A stretch of 49,792 nucleotides of DNA, taken from Candidatus Sulfotelmatobacter kueseliae. Its GTDB lineage: Bacteria; Acidobacteriota; Terriglobia; Terriglobales; Acidobacteriaceae. Under the pieces are notes generated by a model. It did not search any database, was not told where the DNA came from, and saw nothing but the letters and a program-made list of their open reading frames with translations. The stretch spans positions 1 through 49,792 of the forward strand of contig OMOD01000128.1 of the NCBI GenBank assembly GCA_900290255.1, given 5' to 3'. Position numbers and translations under genes: made by a program. This document shows positions 26,277 through 36,801 of the stretch, one piece after another. Numbering within the stretch: the stretch's first letter is position 1; every line of letters starts with the position of its first letter.

Positions 26277-26318
26277 TTAGTGTTTCTTTTTCTTCTTCGC
26301 CTTTTTCTTGGTTGCCAT
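26277..26318 (-). CDS. Candidate 13-residue lysine-rich peptide gene
   Basis: On the minus strand an ATG opens the frame MATKKKAKKKKKH followed by TAA, with 9 Lys among 13 residues. It would be far too short for ordinary gene calling, but expression signals surround it. AGGA and GGGAG elements lie 4-15 bases ahead of the ATG. A near-consensus sigma-70 promoter lies about 66 bases upstream (TTGACT, 17 bases, TATACA). A strong terminator starts 19 bases past the stop. The predicted transcript is about 150 nt. Such a basic peptide could bind nucleic acid or ribosomes, or the RNA itself could be the functional product; no function is known to me. Chance occurrence of all four elements in order is unlikely but not excluded. 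Confidence 0.55.
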   Translation of the reverse strand: MATKKKAKKKKKH

Positions 26319-26383
26319 GGTTCCTATTCTCCCTTCCATTCTTCATGGAAAATGTGCAGCGGTCTTCTACTGCAACTAGTTGA

Positions 26384-26412
26384 TGTATAGAGTCAATGAA
26401 AAGTGAAGTCAA
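26384..26412 (-). promoter_or_regulatory. Near-consensus sigma-70 promoter for the lysine-rich ORF
   Basis: Read on the minus strand, TTGACT (26407-26412) and TATACA (26384-26389) are separated by exactly 17 bases. Each hexamer is one base from consensus. The expected start of transcription is near 26377, giving a 5' leader of about 58 nt. Confidence 0.75.
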
Positions 26413-26691
26413 GAAAAAAATGAGCGTTGCGTCGTGCGAAGTCGTTGTACCAAAGTCACGGCGAGAGAACTTTTGAGGAAAAAGTCAACTGAAAAATCTA
26501 TGTTGTTGCCCAGGGCCGGCAGGAATTGTGGTGCGAACGCTGGAGTGCGACGCGGTCGTACGGGCAAACCCGACGATGAATCCTTCGAAATCCACTCAAG
26601 CAGCCCGCCGCATGCAGGGATCACGCTGCCACCGTTCTCTCCCTGTCGCATCTATAATGAGAACCGTAAAATCTTCGCCGGAGCTTGATTC
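26413..26691. other. Intergenic stretch ahead of the thiolase gene
   Basis: No gene is supported. TATAAT at 26653-26658, 34 bases ahead of the thiolase ATG, is a perfect -10, but no matching -35 is seen 16-18 bases before it. Confidence 0.4.
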
Positions 26692-27885
26692 ATGGCCTCT
26701 TTTGACGATGTTGTGATCATTTCCGCCTGCCGTACGGCGGTCGGAAAATTCCAGGGCAGCCTGGCGGAATTCAGCGCTTCGCAATTGGGCGCAATCGTGG
26801 TGCGGGAAGCCGTGAAGCGGGCGGGCGTGGACCCTGCCCAGGTGGATGAATGCATCATGGGCAACGTCGTCTCCGCCGGACTGGGGCAGAATCCAGCGCG
26901 CCAGGCTGCCATCTTCGGCGGATTGTCTCCGGCAACAGGTGCCATGACAATCAACAAGGTCTGCGGCTCAGGATTGAAGTCCGTCGCTCTGGCGGGGCAG
27001 GCGATCCAGACGGGCAACAGTTCGATCGTCGTTGCCGGCGGTATGGAATCCATGACCAACGCTCCCTACCTTCTGCCGCAGGCGCGCAAGGGATATCGCC
27101 TGGGTAACGCGCAGGTTATCGACTCCATGGTGCAGGACGGCTTGTGGGACGTTTACAACAACTACCACATGGGAATCACGGGCGAGAACGTAGCGGGAAA
27201 GTACGGCATTACGCGCGAGGAACAAGATGAGTTCGCGGTAAACTCGCATCGCAAGGCGATTGCCGCGATCAAGGAATGCCGGCTGAAATCGCAAATCGTT
27301 CCGGTGGAGATTCCGGGGAAAAAGAAGACTGACCCTCCCACGCTCTTTGACAGAGATGAGTGCCCGCGCGAGGACACCACCATCGAAGTGCTGCGTTCTC
27401 TGAAGCCCGCCTTCAAGAAGGATGGAACCGTGACTGCGGGCAACGCGCCCGGGGTCAACGATGGCGCCGCAGCGGTGGTGGTCACCAGCGCGCAGCGAGC
27501 GCAGGAACTGGGAGCGAAGCCGATGGTCCGCATCGTGGCCCAGGCAACCAGCGGCATTGACCCGGCGTGGGTCATGATGGCTCCGGTCGGGGCCGTCCGC
27601 AAAATCTGGGAGAAAACCGGCTGGCAGAATGAAGACGTGGATCTCTATGAATTGAACGAAGCTTTCTCGGTGCAGGCGCTGGGAGTCATGCGCGAGCTCG
27701 GGTTGAATCCCGAGAAAGTCAACGTGAATGGAGGCGCCGTCGCGATCGGCCATCCCATCGGCGCCAGCGGTGCGCGGGTGCTGGTGACCCTGATCTACGA
27801 AATGATTCGCCGCGATGTGAAGCGAGGCATCGCTGCTCTCTGCCTTGGAGGAGGGAACGCCGTGGCGATGGCGGTGGAGAGGTAA
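26692..27885 (+). CDS. Acetyl-CoA acetyltransferase (thiolase)
   Basis: This is a thiolase of 397 residues that condenses two acetyl-CoA to acetoacetyl-CoA or performs the reverse cleavage. The nucleophile Cys91 sits in [11 protein letters not shown], the catalytic His354 in [13 protein letters not shown] and the second catalytic Cys384 in [10 protein letters not shown], so all three catalytic residues are present. Length and the MTNAPYLLP loop match biosynthetic (type II) thiolases. It appears to be a single gene with no adjacent hydroxybutyryl-CoA dehydrogenase or reductase, so pathway placement (ketone body, PHB or general fatty-acid metabolism) is open. Confidence 0.95.
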   Translation: MASFDDVVIISACRTAVGKFQGSLAEFSASQLGAIVVREAVKRAGVDPAQVDECIMGNVVSAGLGQNPARQAAIFGGLSPATGAMTINKVCGSGLKSVALAGQAIQTGNSSIVVAGGMESMTNAPYLLPQARKGYRLGNAQVIDSMVQDGLWDVYNNYHMGITGENVAGKYGITREEQDEFAVNSHRKAIAAIKECRLKSQIVPVEIPGKKKTDPPTLFDRDECPREDTTIEVLRSLKPAFKKDGTVTAGNAPGVNDGAAAVVVTSAQRAQELGAKPMVRIVAQATSGIDPAWVMMAPVGAVRKIWEKTGWQNEDVDLYELNEAFSVQALGVMRELGLNPEKVNVNGGAVAIGHPIGASGARVLVTLIYEMIRRDVKRGIAALCLGGGNAVAMAVER

Positions 27886-27913
27886 TCTAAAGAAGGCAAG
27901 TCTCGGGTGCGCC

Positions 27914-29002
27914 ATGACCGGACATCTTCCTTTCGCAGGAGTCCTGCTTCTCGCCTTTACTTCTGGCCTCCAAGGCCAAACTTCGGGCCGATCACAGCGG
28001 CAGATTGATCTAGAGAAGATCGGATATCCAGCCCAAGCCCACTGCGACTATATGTTCCAGGATAAGGATGCTTATGCCAAACGGCATGTCGAATTCTTAG
28101 ATTCAGAACATCTGCTCGTCAGCTTCCCCCTGCGCTCGTCTCCGTGCGACAAGTATGGTCAGCCCACAGCCAACAAGTTTCGTTCTGTCATTATCGACAC
28201 AACTGGTACTCCGCTTCATTCGTTTGATTGGTCGCCGCGAGAAGACGTTCAGGCCGGACCGGACGGACACATCCTCATGTCGAGCGGTTGGGAGATCTGC
28301 CTTCTTGACGCGGATTTCTCAACCCTTCAGCGAATTGAGTGGCCTAAGGGCCAGGGTCCGCAATCGAAGATGACCACGTGGACTGGGCGCCTCATCAACG
28401 CTCCTTCTCGCCGCGGCTTCGTCGCTACAGACGCCTACGCACCTAACCACACTGCGTATTTCGAAGGGACGCCAGCGAGACAGACGGCATCGGTTGACAC
28501 GTGTTGGTCCTTAGCAGTCACGGACGGAGGATTCGCATGCCTCGATAGGAGTAAACAGCAATTGGATATTCACTTAAGCGATGGTGAACGGAGCGTCCGT
28601 GCCCCGGCCCTGGGCAAGGCTGCAGCCTTGCTGCTTCCTGACCCGCAAACTGTCCTCATCTTGACCGACAAGCATCGACTTGACCAAGTCGACCCATCCG
28701 GAGCAGATCAGGAAATCGCTGATCTGCACTGGCTGGTACCTGGTTGGAATTCCGGCTTTCGTTGGGACCTCGCATCGGGAGCGGCGCGGCGAGTGCTGTT
28801 CTTCAGTCACGGGGCCCGTTTCCCGATTACAGATAGCAGCGGGTTTGGCTACTATCTTCGAGTAGCAGTTGTCGATATAGGCTCGAAAAGCATTGTCTTT
28901 CGAAAGCAGTATCCGATCGACAGCGATGTGGCAATTTCGCCGGACGGGCGTACGCTCGCCGTCCGCAGGAAAGCTGATCTGACGCTAATTGATTTGCCGT
29001 GA
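27914..29002 (+). CDS. Secreted protein of unknown function, possible beta-propeller
   Basis: This is a protein of 362 residues with a signal peptide (GHLPFAGVLLLAFTSGLQGQ). I do not recognise a named family. The mature part has the rhythm of propeller blades: HLLVSFPLRS, HILMSSGWEICLLDADFSTLQRIEW, RVLFFSHG and a final DVAISPDGRTLAVRRKADLTLIDL that resembles a WD/YVTN-type repeat. Four cysteines (about residues 44, 76, 115 and 187) could pair in the periplasm. It begins 28 bases after the thiolase stop and could share its transcript, but the function is probably unrelated. ATG 27914 begins the signal peptide and is preferred over the longer frame that overlaps the thiolase end. Confidence 0.7.
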   Translation: MTGHLPFAGVLLLAFTSGLQGQTSGRSQRQIDLEKIGYPAQAHCDYMFQDKDAYAKRHVEFLDSEHLLVSFPLRSSPCDKYGQPTANKFRSVIIDTTGTPLHSFDWSPREDVQAGPDGHILMSSGWEICLLDADFSTLQRIEWPKGQGPQSKMTTWTGRLINAPSRRGFVATDAYAPNHTAYFEGTPARQTASVDTCWSLAVTDGGFACLDRSKQQLDIHLSDGERSVRAPALGKAAALLLPDPQTVLILTDKHRLDQVDPSGADQEIADLHWLVPGWNSGFRWDLASGAARRVLFFSHGARFPITDSSGFGYYLRVAVVDIGSKSIVFRKQYPIDSDVAISPDGRTLAVRRKADLTLIDLP

Positions 29003-29035
29003 CTTCAGAGCACCTTGCCGCAGATTCACCCGGCC

Positions 29036-31147
29036 TTAGCCCGCCACTGGCAGCGTCACGGTGAAGACCGCTCCCCCGTCAGCCGCATTGGTGGCGTCGA
29101 TGCTGCCGTTGTGTTCTTTAATGACAGACTTGCAGATGCTCAGGCCCAATCCCGTGCCACGTCCCGGACGCTTCGTCGTATAGAAGGGATCGAAGATGCT
29201 GGGCAAGTTTTCCTTCGGGATACCGGGCCCGTCGTCGTGAAAGCTGACCCACACTGAGCCGTCCGATTTGCCGGTGCGAATGCGCAGTGTTCCCTTATCC
29301 CGCGCCTCGCGGATAGCCTGCTCCGCGTTCATGATCAGGTTGAGAAAGACCTGCATCAACTGATGCGGATCGCCCAGCGCGTAGGGCAGTCCCTCCTCGC
29401 GCAGAAAATCCACGGTTATGTTGTTCTTGCGCAGGGAATAGGCGTGCAGGTTCAGCGTCCGATCGATCACCTCAATCAGGTTGAGCCGGCTCTTGCCCGG
29501 CGCCGGAGGGCGGGCAAAGTAGGTGAGATTCTGCACGATATCGGCTGCCCGGCGCGCTTGCTGCTGCAGCAAGGCAAGCTGTTTGCGCCCGCTCTCGCTA
29601 GTCTCCTTGTCCTGCATCAGTTCGCTTACGCCCAGAATGCTGGTCAAGGGATTATTCAATTCGTGGGCGACGCCGCCAATCATGGCGCCCATAGCGGCCA
29701 GGCGCTCGCTCTGCACCACCTGTTGCTCCAGCTTTCTTTCGAGGGTGATGTCGCGCACCGACATGATCACGCCGCTGGTCTTGCCCTCCGCATCGAAAAG
29801 TTGACTGCACGAAGCGCGCATGGTGCGCCAGTTTCCGTCACGGTGGCGCGCGCCGTATTCCGCCGAGGCGAAAGCCTGCTTTCCGGAAACCACGGTATGG
29901 TAAAGCGCAGCCATTTCCGGCGAATGGTCCTCCAGATCCGATATCTTCTTACCTACCAGATCTTCGGGTTGGTAGCCGAGAAGATCGCGGGCGCGGGAAT
30001 TCACAAACGTATATCGTTCCCCGAGATCCACCACCAGAATCAAATCGGGGAAACTTTCGAGCAGCCGCCGGCGGAATTCTTCCTGCTGCGCCAGTTCGCG
30101 CTCCATCTTTCGCTTTTCGGTGATATCTACCAGCGTTCCCTGGTAGCGGATGATATTGCCCGACGTGTCCCACACCGCACGCGAAGAATCGAGAAAGACC
30201 GCCGCCGCTCCATCCTTGCGGCGCAGTTTGATCTCGCGCGTGCGCAGGCCACCGTGATCGTCCACCGCCCGCCCCAGCGCCGGTGGGCCGGGCTCGAAGT
30301 TCAAAGCTGACGGGTCCACCAACAACAGATCTTTCTTCTCCGTGTATCCCAGCATGTTGACCAGGGCAGGATTGGCGTCGAGCAGGTGCCCGTCGGGCGT
30401 GCTGAAATAGACGCCTTCCTGCAGGGTCTCAAACAGTTCCGTGAAGCGCATCTCTTTCTCGCGCTGCTCGGTCACGTCACGTCCCAGAATGCTTGCCCCC
30501 ACGACTTCGTCGCCCTTAACGATGGCATTGAGCATGCAGTCGAAATAAAGAGGCCGCGGATTGTTCTTCAACTGGACGCGTACTACCCCCGCCCAGCGTC
30601 GCTTCTCCAGGAACCGTCCCAGCCCGCCTTCCAACAGTTCGCGCGCCGGTTCCTCAAAGAAATCGAAGATCTTGTGGCCCACCAGTTCGGTGTAAGGCAG
30701 CCCGGTCAGTTCAGCAACGCGCCGGTTCACTGTGCGCAGCGTGCCGTCGAGCGCAGTCGCGCAGGCCGGATCGTCAAGAGAATCGATCAGTTCCTTGAAA
30801 TTGCGCTGCGAGCGCAAGATGACCTGGCTCAGTTGGTCGAGTTGCTCTTCCGAAGGAGCCGCGCCCACGTGCTCTTGCAACCCACGAAGCAGTCCTTTGA
30901 GTTCGCTGACTTCGCGGCGTCGCCCATAGGCGTACACCGCAAACAGGATTGAAAGAGCAAGTACACCGATCGGAATGGCGCGAAGTGAAAACGGGATATT
31001 CTCCAGCCGTTCCCACAGCAGCGCCGCCAGCGCGAACGCCAGCAGGATAAAGAATCCCAGCACCCATCGCCAAAGTTGTGATTCTTCTTGCTCGAGAATC
31101 CCCTCGGGATGGGAGTCAGGCGAACCGCCGGTCTGGTCAGGGATCAT
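29036..31147 (-). CDS. Membrane-bound multi-PAS sensor histidine kinase
   Basis: This is a sensor kinase of 703 residues. Two adjacent transmembrane helices near the N terminus (about 26-46 and 52-73) leave almost no periplasmic loop, so the sensing is likely cytoplasmic or within the membrane. Three PAS domains follow (starting near SLDDPACATALDGT, LQEGVYFSTPDGH and FPDLILVVDLGERY), each ending with a PAC-like GRDVTE/LVDITEKR/VRDITLER segment. Then come HisKA with GGVAHELNNPLTS and HATPase with NLIMNAEQA, DDGPGI and GRGTGLGLSI. No response regulator is adjacent, so it is an orphan or signals to a distant partner. It is convergent with the secreted protein gene and divergent from YifB. Confidence 0.92.
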   Translation of the reverse strand: MIPDQTGGSPDSHPEGILEQEESQLWRWVLGFFILLAFALAALLWERLENIPFSLRAIPIGVLALSILFAVYAYGRRREVSELKGLLRGLQEHVGAAPSEEQLDQLSQVILRSQRNFKELIDSLDDPACATALDGTLRTVNRRVAELTGLPYTELVGHKIFDFFEEPARELLEGGLGRFLEKRRWAGVVRVQLKNNPRPLYFDCMLNAIVKGDEVVGASILGRDVTEQREKEMRFTELFETLQEGVYFSTPDGHLLDANPALVNMLGYTEKKDLLLVDPSALNFEPGPPALGRAVDDHGGLRTREIKLRRKDGAAAVFLDSSRAVWDTSGNIIRYQGTLVDITEKRKMERELAQQEEFRRRLLESFPDLILVVDLGERYTFVNSRARDLLGYQPEDLVGKKISDLEDHSPEMAALYHTVVSGKQAFASAEYGARHRDGNWRTMRASCSQLFDAEGKTSGVIMSVRDITLERKLEQQVVQSERLAAMGAMIGGVAHELNNPLTSILGVSELMQDKETSESGRKQLALLQQQARRAADIVQNLTYFARPPAPGKSRLNLIEVIDRTLNLHAYSLRKNNITVDFLREEGLPYALGDPHQLMQVFLNLIMNAEQAIREARDKGTLRIRTGKSDGSVWVSFHDDGPGIPKENLPSIFDPFYTTKRPGRGTGLGLSICKSVIKEHNGSIDATNAADGGAVFTVTLPVAG

Positions 31148-31521
31148 TGCGGGGGAAACCGTCCATTCTTTAGAAAACCATCCTAATTCTACCCTTGCTG
31201 GCCGGACAGCGCCGCCTTATTGGGGTGATGTCACATTTTACGGAAGTAACCAAGTGGGGACGCCCACCCACTCGGTCGGATTGGCATTGCTCAGGCATTA
31301 CCCCATCGCCGGGAGTGGGTTTTCCACAGCTCCGGGCGTGGTCGAGGGATCTCTCAGGTCGAGCGAGGCTGACCGCGCTCCGTCAGAACCGCCAAAGCGA
31401 GGCATGACCGCGCCGGAGGATGAGGTTTTCCACAGCGCTCGGGTGACATCCGTCACAGCCAGGCCTCGCTTCCATTCACTAATGTAGTAGCGGAAGCGCC
31501 AGGTGTTCGTGTGCCTGCTCC
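31148..31521. other. 374-base divergent intergenic region
   Basis: No gene is supported. Two copies of TTTTCCACA (31320-31328 and 31426-31434) resemble DnaA boxes, but there are only two and no dnaA/dnaN neighbourhood. Promoters for the divergent kinase and YifB genes should lie here, but I see no clear pair. Confidence 0.4.
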
Positions 31522-33069
31522 ATGCTCTACAAAACCCTCAGCGCCGCGGTCTACGGCATTGATGCCAACATCATCCAGGTGGAGGTAGACTGCTCCGGCA
31601 TCAAGTGCGACCAGGACCACTTTCACACCGTGGGCCTGCCAGACGCCGCCGTGCGCGAGAGCCGCGACCGCGTCCGCGCCGCGCTGAAGAATTGCGGCTA
31701 CGACATCCCGCCCACGCACATCACCATCAACCTTGCGCCTGCCGACATCAAGAAGGAAGGATCGGGATTCGATCTGCCGATGGCGCTGGGCATTGTCGGC
31801 GCCTACGGCGGCCTGACGAAGAAGGAAATCGCAGACTGCGTATTTGTGGGAGAACTCTCGCTCGACGGCGGGGTCCGCGGCGTTCGTGGGGCCCTGCCCA
31901 TTGCCCTGGAGGCGCGCCTGCGCAAGATCTCGCGCATGGTCGTTCCCGAGGCCAATGCCAAAGAAGCCGCCATGGTGGGCGGGGTGGATGTTTATCCAGT
32001 TCGCTCGCTGCTCGACGTGATCCATTTCGTCAACTCCGGCAACGGACTGGTTCCCATGAAGGCCGACGGCGATTCGCTGCTGCACGAATCCCAGCAGTTT
32101 TTCGTGGACTTCAAGGACGTCCGCGGGCAGCAGACCGCCAAGCGCGCCATTGAGATCGCCTGCGCCGGCGGCCACAACATTCTGATGATCGGACCGCCCG
32201 GCTCGGGAAAGACCATGCTGGCCAAACGCATGCCCACCATCCTGCCGCCCCTCACCTTTGAAGAAGCTCTGGAGACAACCAAGATTCACAGCGTGGCCGG
32301 CGTGCTCGATCCGGGATCAGGCCTGGTGGGGACCAGGCCCTATCGCTCGCCGCACCACACCATCTCCGACGCTGGCCTGATCGGCGGCGGGGTGATTCCG
32401 CGGCCGGGCGAAGTCTCGCTGGCCCACAACGGCCTGCTGTTTCTGGACGAACTGCCCGAGTTTCCCCGCAACGTACTCGAAGTCCTGCGCCAGCCGCTCG
32501 AAGACGGTACCGTCTCGATTGCCCGCGCCTCGATGTCGCTGACTTTTCCCGCCCGCTTCATGCTGGCTGCCGCCATGAATCCCTGCCCCTGCGGTTTCCA
32601 CAACGACCGCACCCGCGACTGCCAGTGCACCACGCCGATGATCCAGCGCTACATCTCGAAAATCTCCGGCCCGCTCATGGACCGCATTGACATCCACATT
32701 GACGTCCCGGCCGTAAACTACAAGGAAATGCGCTCCGCGTCCGAACCGGAAGGCTCCGCTCAGATTCGCGAGCGCATCATGCGCACCCGCCAGGAGCAGC
32801 TGGAACGCTTCGCCTCCTGCCGCGAAAAGCTCTACTGCAACGCGCAGATGTCCTCCCGCCACATCCGCAAGTTCTGCGAACTCTCTGCCGATTGCGAGCG
32901 CCTGCTCGAACGAGCTATGACCCAGCAGGGCCTGAGCGCCCGCGCCCACGATCGTATTTTGAAAGTCGCCCGCACCATTGCTGACCTCGAAGACTCGGCC
33001 AACCTCGAACCAAAACACATCGCCGAAGCGATCCAGTATCGCAGCCTGGATCGGACGTATTGGACGTAG
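31522..33069 (+). CDS. YifB/ComM family Mg-chelatase-like AAA+ ATPase
   Basis: This is a protein of 515 residues with the YifB layout. An N-terminal Lon-protease-like S5 fold contains [18 protein letters not shown] and the ThrI motif [11 protein letters not shown]. The AAA+ chelatase domain has Walker [13 protein letters not shown] and Walker [11 protein letters not shown], plus ACPCG-like [12 protein letters not shown], which forms a zinc-like cluster with CQC. The C-terminal chelatase lid is [17 protein letters not shown]. In naturally competent bacteria ComM is a hexameric helicase that extends heteroduplex during recombination of incoming DNA; in other bacteria the role is less clear. It stands alone between a divergent kinase and an ECF operon. 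Confidence 0.93.
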   Translation: MLYKTLSAAVYGIDANIIQVEVDCSGIKCDQDHFHTVGLPDAAVRESRDRVRAALKNCGYDIPPTHITINLAPADIKKEGSGFDLPMALGIVGAYGGLTKKEIADCVFVGELSLDGGVRGVRGALPIALEARLRKISRMVVPEANAKEAAMVGGVDVYPVRSLLDVIHFVNSGNGLVPMKADGDSLLHESQQFFVDFKDVRGQQTAKRAIEIACAGGHNILMIGPPGSGKTMLAKRMPTILPPLTFEEALETTKIHSVAGVLDPGSGLVGTRPYRSPHHTISDAGLIGGGVIPRPGEVSLAHNGLLFLDELPEFPRNVLEVLRQPLEDGTVSIARASMSLTFPARFMLAAAMNPCPCGFHNDRTRDCQCTTPMIQRYISKISGPLMDRIDIHIDVPAVNYKEMRSASEPEGSAQIRERIMRTRQEQLERFASCREKLYCNAQMSSRHIRKFCELSADCERLLERAMTQQGLSARAHDRILKVARTIADLEDSANLEPKHIAEAIQYRSLDRTYWT

Positions 33070-33243
33070 ATCGGCGTCGGACCTAAGACCTCGGACAACC
33101 ACCCCGGCAGCCTTGCGAGACACCTAGGATACTCGCTGAGGTCCTCGGTGCGTTCCGTAGCTACAGACCTAACGCTCAAGATTTTGCATTCTCTAGCCAG
33201 TTCTCCGCCGTATATGTAAAGTGAGGCAGTCAGAGAGCCGCCC

Positions 33244-33777
33244 ATGGCAGAGTCCCTCTCGGCAGGGAAATCTACGGTTGTGGCAGAAAGCGACTTTGCA
33301 GAGATCGTGCGCCGCCACCAGGCGATGGTCTTCAGCATCGCGCTGCGTTTTCTAGGGGACCCTGCGGCTGCCGAAGAGTTGGCCCAGGACGTGTTTCTTC
33401 AACTCCATACCAACCTGAGCCGGCTGAAGTCGGAGGAGCACGTGAAGTTCTGGCTGCGCAAGGTGACCAGCCATCGCTCGATCGATTGCCGGCGCCGCCG
33501 CAGCCTGCCGCAGGTGAGTCTGGACGAAGCGCCCGAATCCGCCGCGCCATCCCGGACCGAAGATCCGATGCTCTCCCGCAGGCTGCGGCAGTTGGTGGCC
33601 TCGCTGCCGGAAAAGCCGCGCCTGATCGTAATCCTGCGTTATCAGGAGGACATGAATGCGGAAGACATCGCCGAGGTTCTTGCCATGCCCGTCGCGACCG
33701 TGAAGAGCCATCTACAGCGCTCGCTGGCCATGCTGCGCGAAAAAGTAACACGCGCCATCGGAGAAGTAACGATATGA
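33244..33777 (+). CDS. ECF-type RNA polymerase sigma factor
   Basis: This is an extracytoplasmic-function sigma factor of 177 residues. Region 2 lies at about 18-85 (IVRRHQAMVFSIALRFLGDPAAAEELAQDVFLQ), with the core-binding and -10 recognition helices. A linker follows, and region 4 lies at about 115-168 (LPEKPRLIVILRYQEDMNAEDIAEVLAMPVATVKSHLQRSLAMLR), a helix-turn-helix for the -35. It starts a four-gene operon. The stop codon overlaps the start of the next gene (ATGA), a typical arrangement for sigma/anti-sigma pairs. The promoter specificity and inducing signal are unknown. Confidence 0.94.
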   Translation: MAESLSAGKSTVVAESDFAEIVRRHQAMVFSIALRFLGDPAAAEELAQDVFLQLHTNLSRLKSEEHVKFWLRKVTSHRSIDCRRRRSLPQVSLDEAPESAAPSRTEDPMLSRRLRQLVASLPEKPRLIVILRYQEDMNAEDIAEVLAMPVATVKSHLQRSLAMLREKVTRAIGEVTI

Positions 33778-34178
33778 ACTTCGATAAAGATACAAACCGA
33801 ATGGAAGATGCACTGAAGAATGCCCTTCGCCGACGCGAGGCCCCGGAAGGTTTCGCCGATCGAGTGCTGACCAGGGTGGCGGAGCGGAGTTCGGCCACGC
33901 CGGTGGTCCTCCGCCACCAGTCCTGGTTGCGACTTTTCGCCCAGCCGTTGGTCCGTGGGGCGGCCGCCACAGCCGTCTGTGCAGCCCTGGTCGTCGGCGG
34001 CATTCATTACCGGAATGTCCAACGTGAGCACGCCGAAGGCAAGGCCGCCAAGCAGCAATTGATCCTGGCCCTCCGCATTGCTGGCAGCAAGCTCCAACTC
34101 GCGAAGTCGAAGATTAACGAGATTAATGTCAATCACGTTCCAGCGGACCAGACCGGGAACCAAGAGGAAAAGGAGTGA
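33774..34178 (+). CDS. Candidate membrane anti-sigma factor
   Basis: This is a protein of 134 residues with one membrane helix (about 60-78, GAAATAVCAALVVGGIHY). The ~60-residue cytoplasmic N terminus (MEDALKNALRRREAPEGFADRVLTRV) has the length of an anti-sigma domain but lacks the HxxxCxxC zinc motif of ZAS proteins. The outer part is helical and charged. Its start codon overlaps the sigma factor stop (ATGA), and that coupling is the main reason to call it the anti-sigma factor. It could instead be an unrelated membrane protein regulated by the sigma. Confidence 0.65.
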   Translation: MNFDKDTNRMEDALKNALRRREAPEGFADRVLTRVAERSSATPVVLRHQSWLRLFAQPLVRGAAATAVCAALVVGGIHYRNVQREHAEGKAAKQQLILALRIAGSKLQLAKSKINEINVNHVPADQTGNQEEKE

Positions 34179-34182
34179 CCCC

Positions 34183-34749
34183 ATGAAAAGAATAGTGACA
34201 TGGTTGGTGCTGCTGCTCGCAAGCTCAGCGGCTGCGCGGGCGCAGGACATCAAGATTCCACTCGACGTTGAAAAACTCTCCGCCAAGGCCAAAGAAACTG
34301 TCGAAGTGACCATGGACGGTCCCATGCTGCGCTGGGCCAGCAAGTTCCTCTCCGCCGATGACCCAGAGGACCAAGAGGCCGCCAAGCTCGTGGCCAACCT
34401 CAAAGGCATCTACGTCCGCCATTTCGAATTCGATGAAGAGGGGGCCTACACTGCAGCTGAGGTCGAGGCACTTCGTTCTCAGATCCGCGGCCCCGGCTGG
34501 AGCAGGGTCGTCGGCGTTCGCAGCCAAGACGAAGAGAATGTCGACGTTTTCTTCAAGCTGGAAAACGACAAGATGGCTGGCATCGTCATCATTGCCGCCG
34601 AGCCCAAAGAACTCACGTTTGTCAACATCGTCGGCCCGATCGACCTCGACCAACTTGCCGATCTGGGCGGCCAGTTCGGGGTTCCCAAGTTGAATCCCAA
34701 GAGCCTGCCCAAGCCGCAGACAAAGGCTCAGCCAGGGGAGCACAAATGA
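34183..34749 (+). CDS. Secreted DUF4252-like protein
   Basis: This is a protein of 188 residues with a clear signal peptide (WLVLLLASSAAARA-QD). The mature sequence begins IPLDVEKLSAKAKETVEVTMDGPML and contains VANLKGIYVRHFEFDEEGAY and ENVDVFFKLENDKMAGIVIIAAEPKELTFVNI, a pattern I associate with DUF4252 proteins often linked to ECF sigma genes. The function is unknown. AAAAGGAG precedes the ATG, four bases after the anti-sigma stop, so it is firmly in the operon. The Pro/Lys-rich C terminus is low complexity. Confidence 0.75.
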   Translation: MKRIVTWLVLLLASSAAARAQDIKIPLDVEKLSAKAKETVEVTMDGPMLRWASKFLSADDPEDQEAAKLVANLKGIYVRHFEFDEEGAYTAAEVEALRSQIRGPGWSRVVGVRSQDEENVDVFFKLENDKMAGIVIIAAEPKELTFVNIVGPIDLDQLADLGGQFGVPKLNPKSLPKPQTKAQPGEHK

Positions 34750-35237
34750 AATCTCTACGCGTCTTCCTGCTGGTGATGTGTGCTGCACCTTTGGCCTTCG
34801 GCGCCGACCACGAGTTCCGCGAGATAGTGCACACCATCGAGGGCGCTTATGGCGTGCACCATTCGCATATCCCGTTTCTGGGTGCCGTCATGTTTGTTGC
34901 CCGGCCCGAAGGCGTCAGCGGTATGAAAATCGCATTCTTTGAGGATTTCAAGATGCCCGCCGATGCCGCAGATGTCTGCCGCATGGTCGAGAGTTCCCTG
35001 GGGCCGGGCTGGTACCCGTTTATCCGGGTTCGTTCCCGCGCTGACGGCGAGACGACCCTGATCTACACCAGTCCTTCGGGAGGCAAGATGCGCATGATGA
35101 TCGTCAGCCTCGAGCCCTCGGAAGCGACGGTGGTGGAGCTGAACCTCAGCGACCGGGCTATCAAACGCTGGCTCAAAGAACCTGGAGAAGAAGCCGAGGA
35201 ACAGTCCGGTCATCATCGCCATCACGACGACGACTGA
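34746..35237 (+). CDS. Secreted DUF4252-like protein with a His/Asp tail
   Basis: This is a protein of 163 residues with a signal peptide (LRVFLLVMCAAPLAFGA). The mature part resembles the preceding protein in outline (GMKIAFFEDFKM, GPGWYPFIRVRSRADGETTLIYTSPSGGKMRMMIVSLEPSEATVVEL), so the two are probably diverged paralogues. It ends in an unusual HHRHHDDD tail that could bind metal. The start overlaps the previous stop (ATGA), so translation of the two is likely coupled. It is the last gene of the ECF operon and ends convergently with the CoA-transferase pseudogene. Confidence 0.7.
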   Translation: MKSLRVFLLVMCAAPLAFGADHEFREIVHTIEGAYGVHHSHIPFLGAVMFVARPEGVSGMKIAFFEDFKMPADAADVCRMVESSLGPGWYPFIRVRSRADGETTLIYTSPSGGKMRMMIVSLEPSEATVVELNLSDRAIKRWLKEPGEEAEEQSGHHRHHDDD

Positions 35238-35259
35238 ACGACACAACCGCAACGATTCC

Positions 35260-36801
<1,542 letters not shown>

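Noticed and set aside
31320..31434. Two TTTTCCACA boxes as a replication origin
   Set aside because: Only two DnaA-like boxes, no AT-rich region and no dnaA, dnaN or gyrB nearby.
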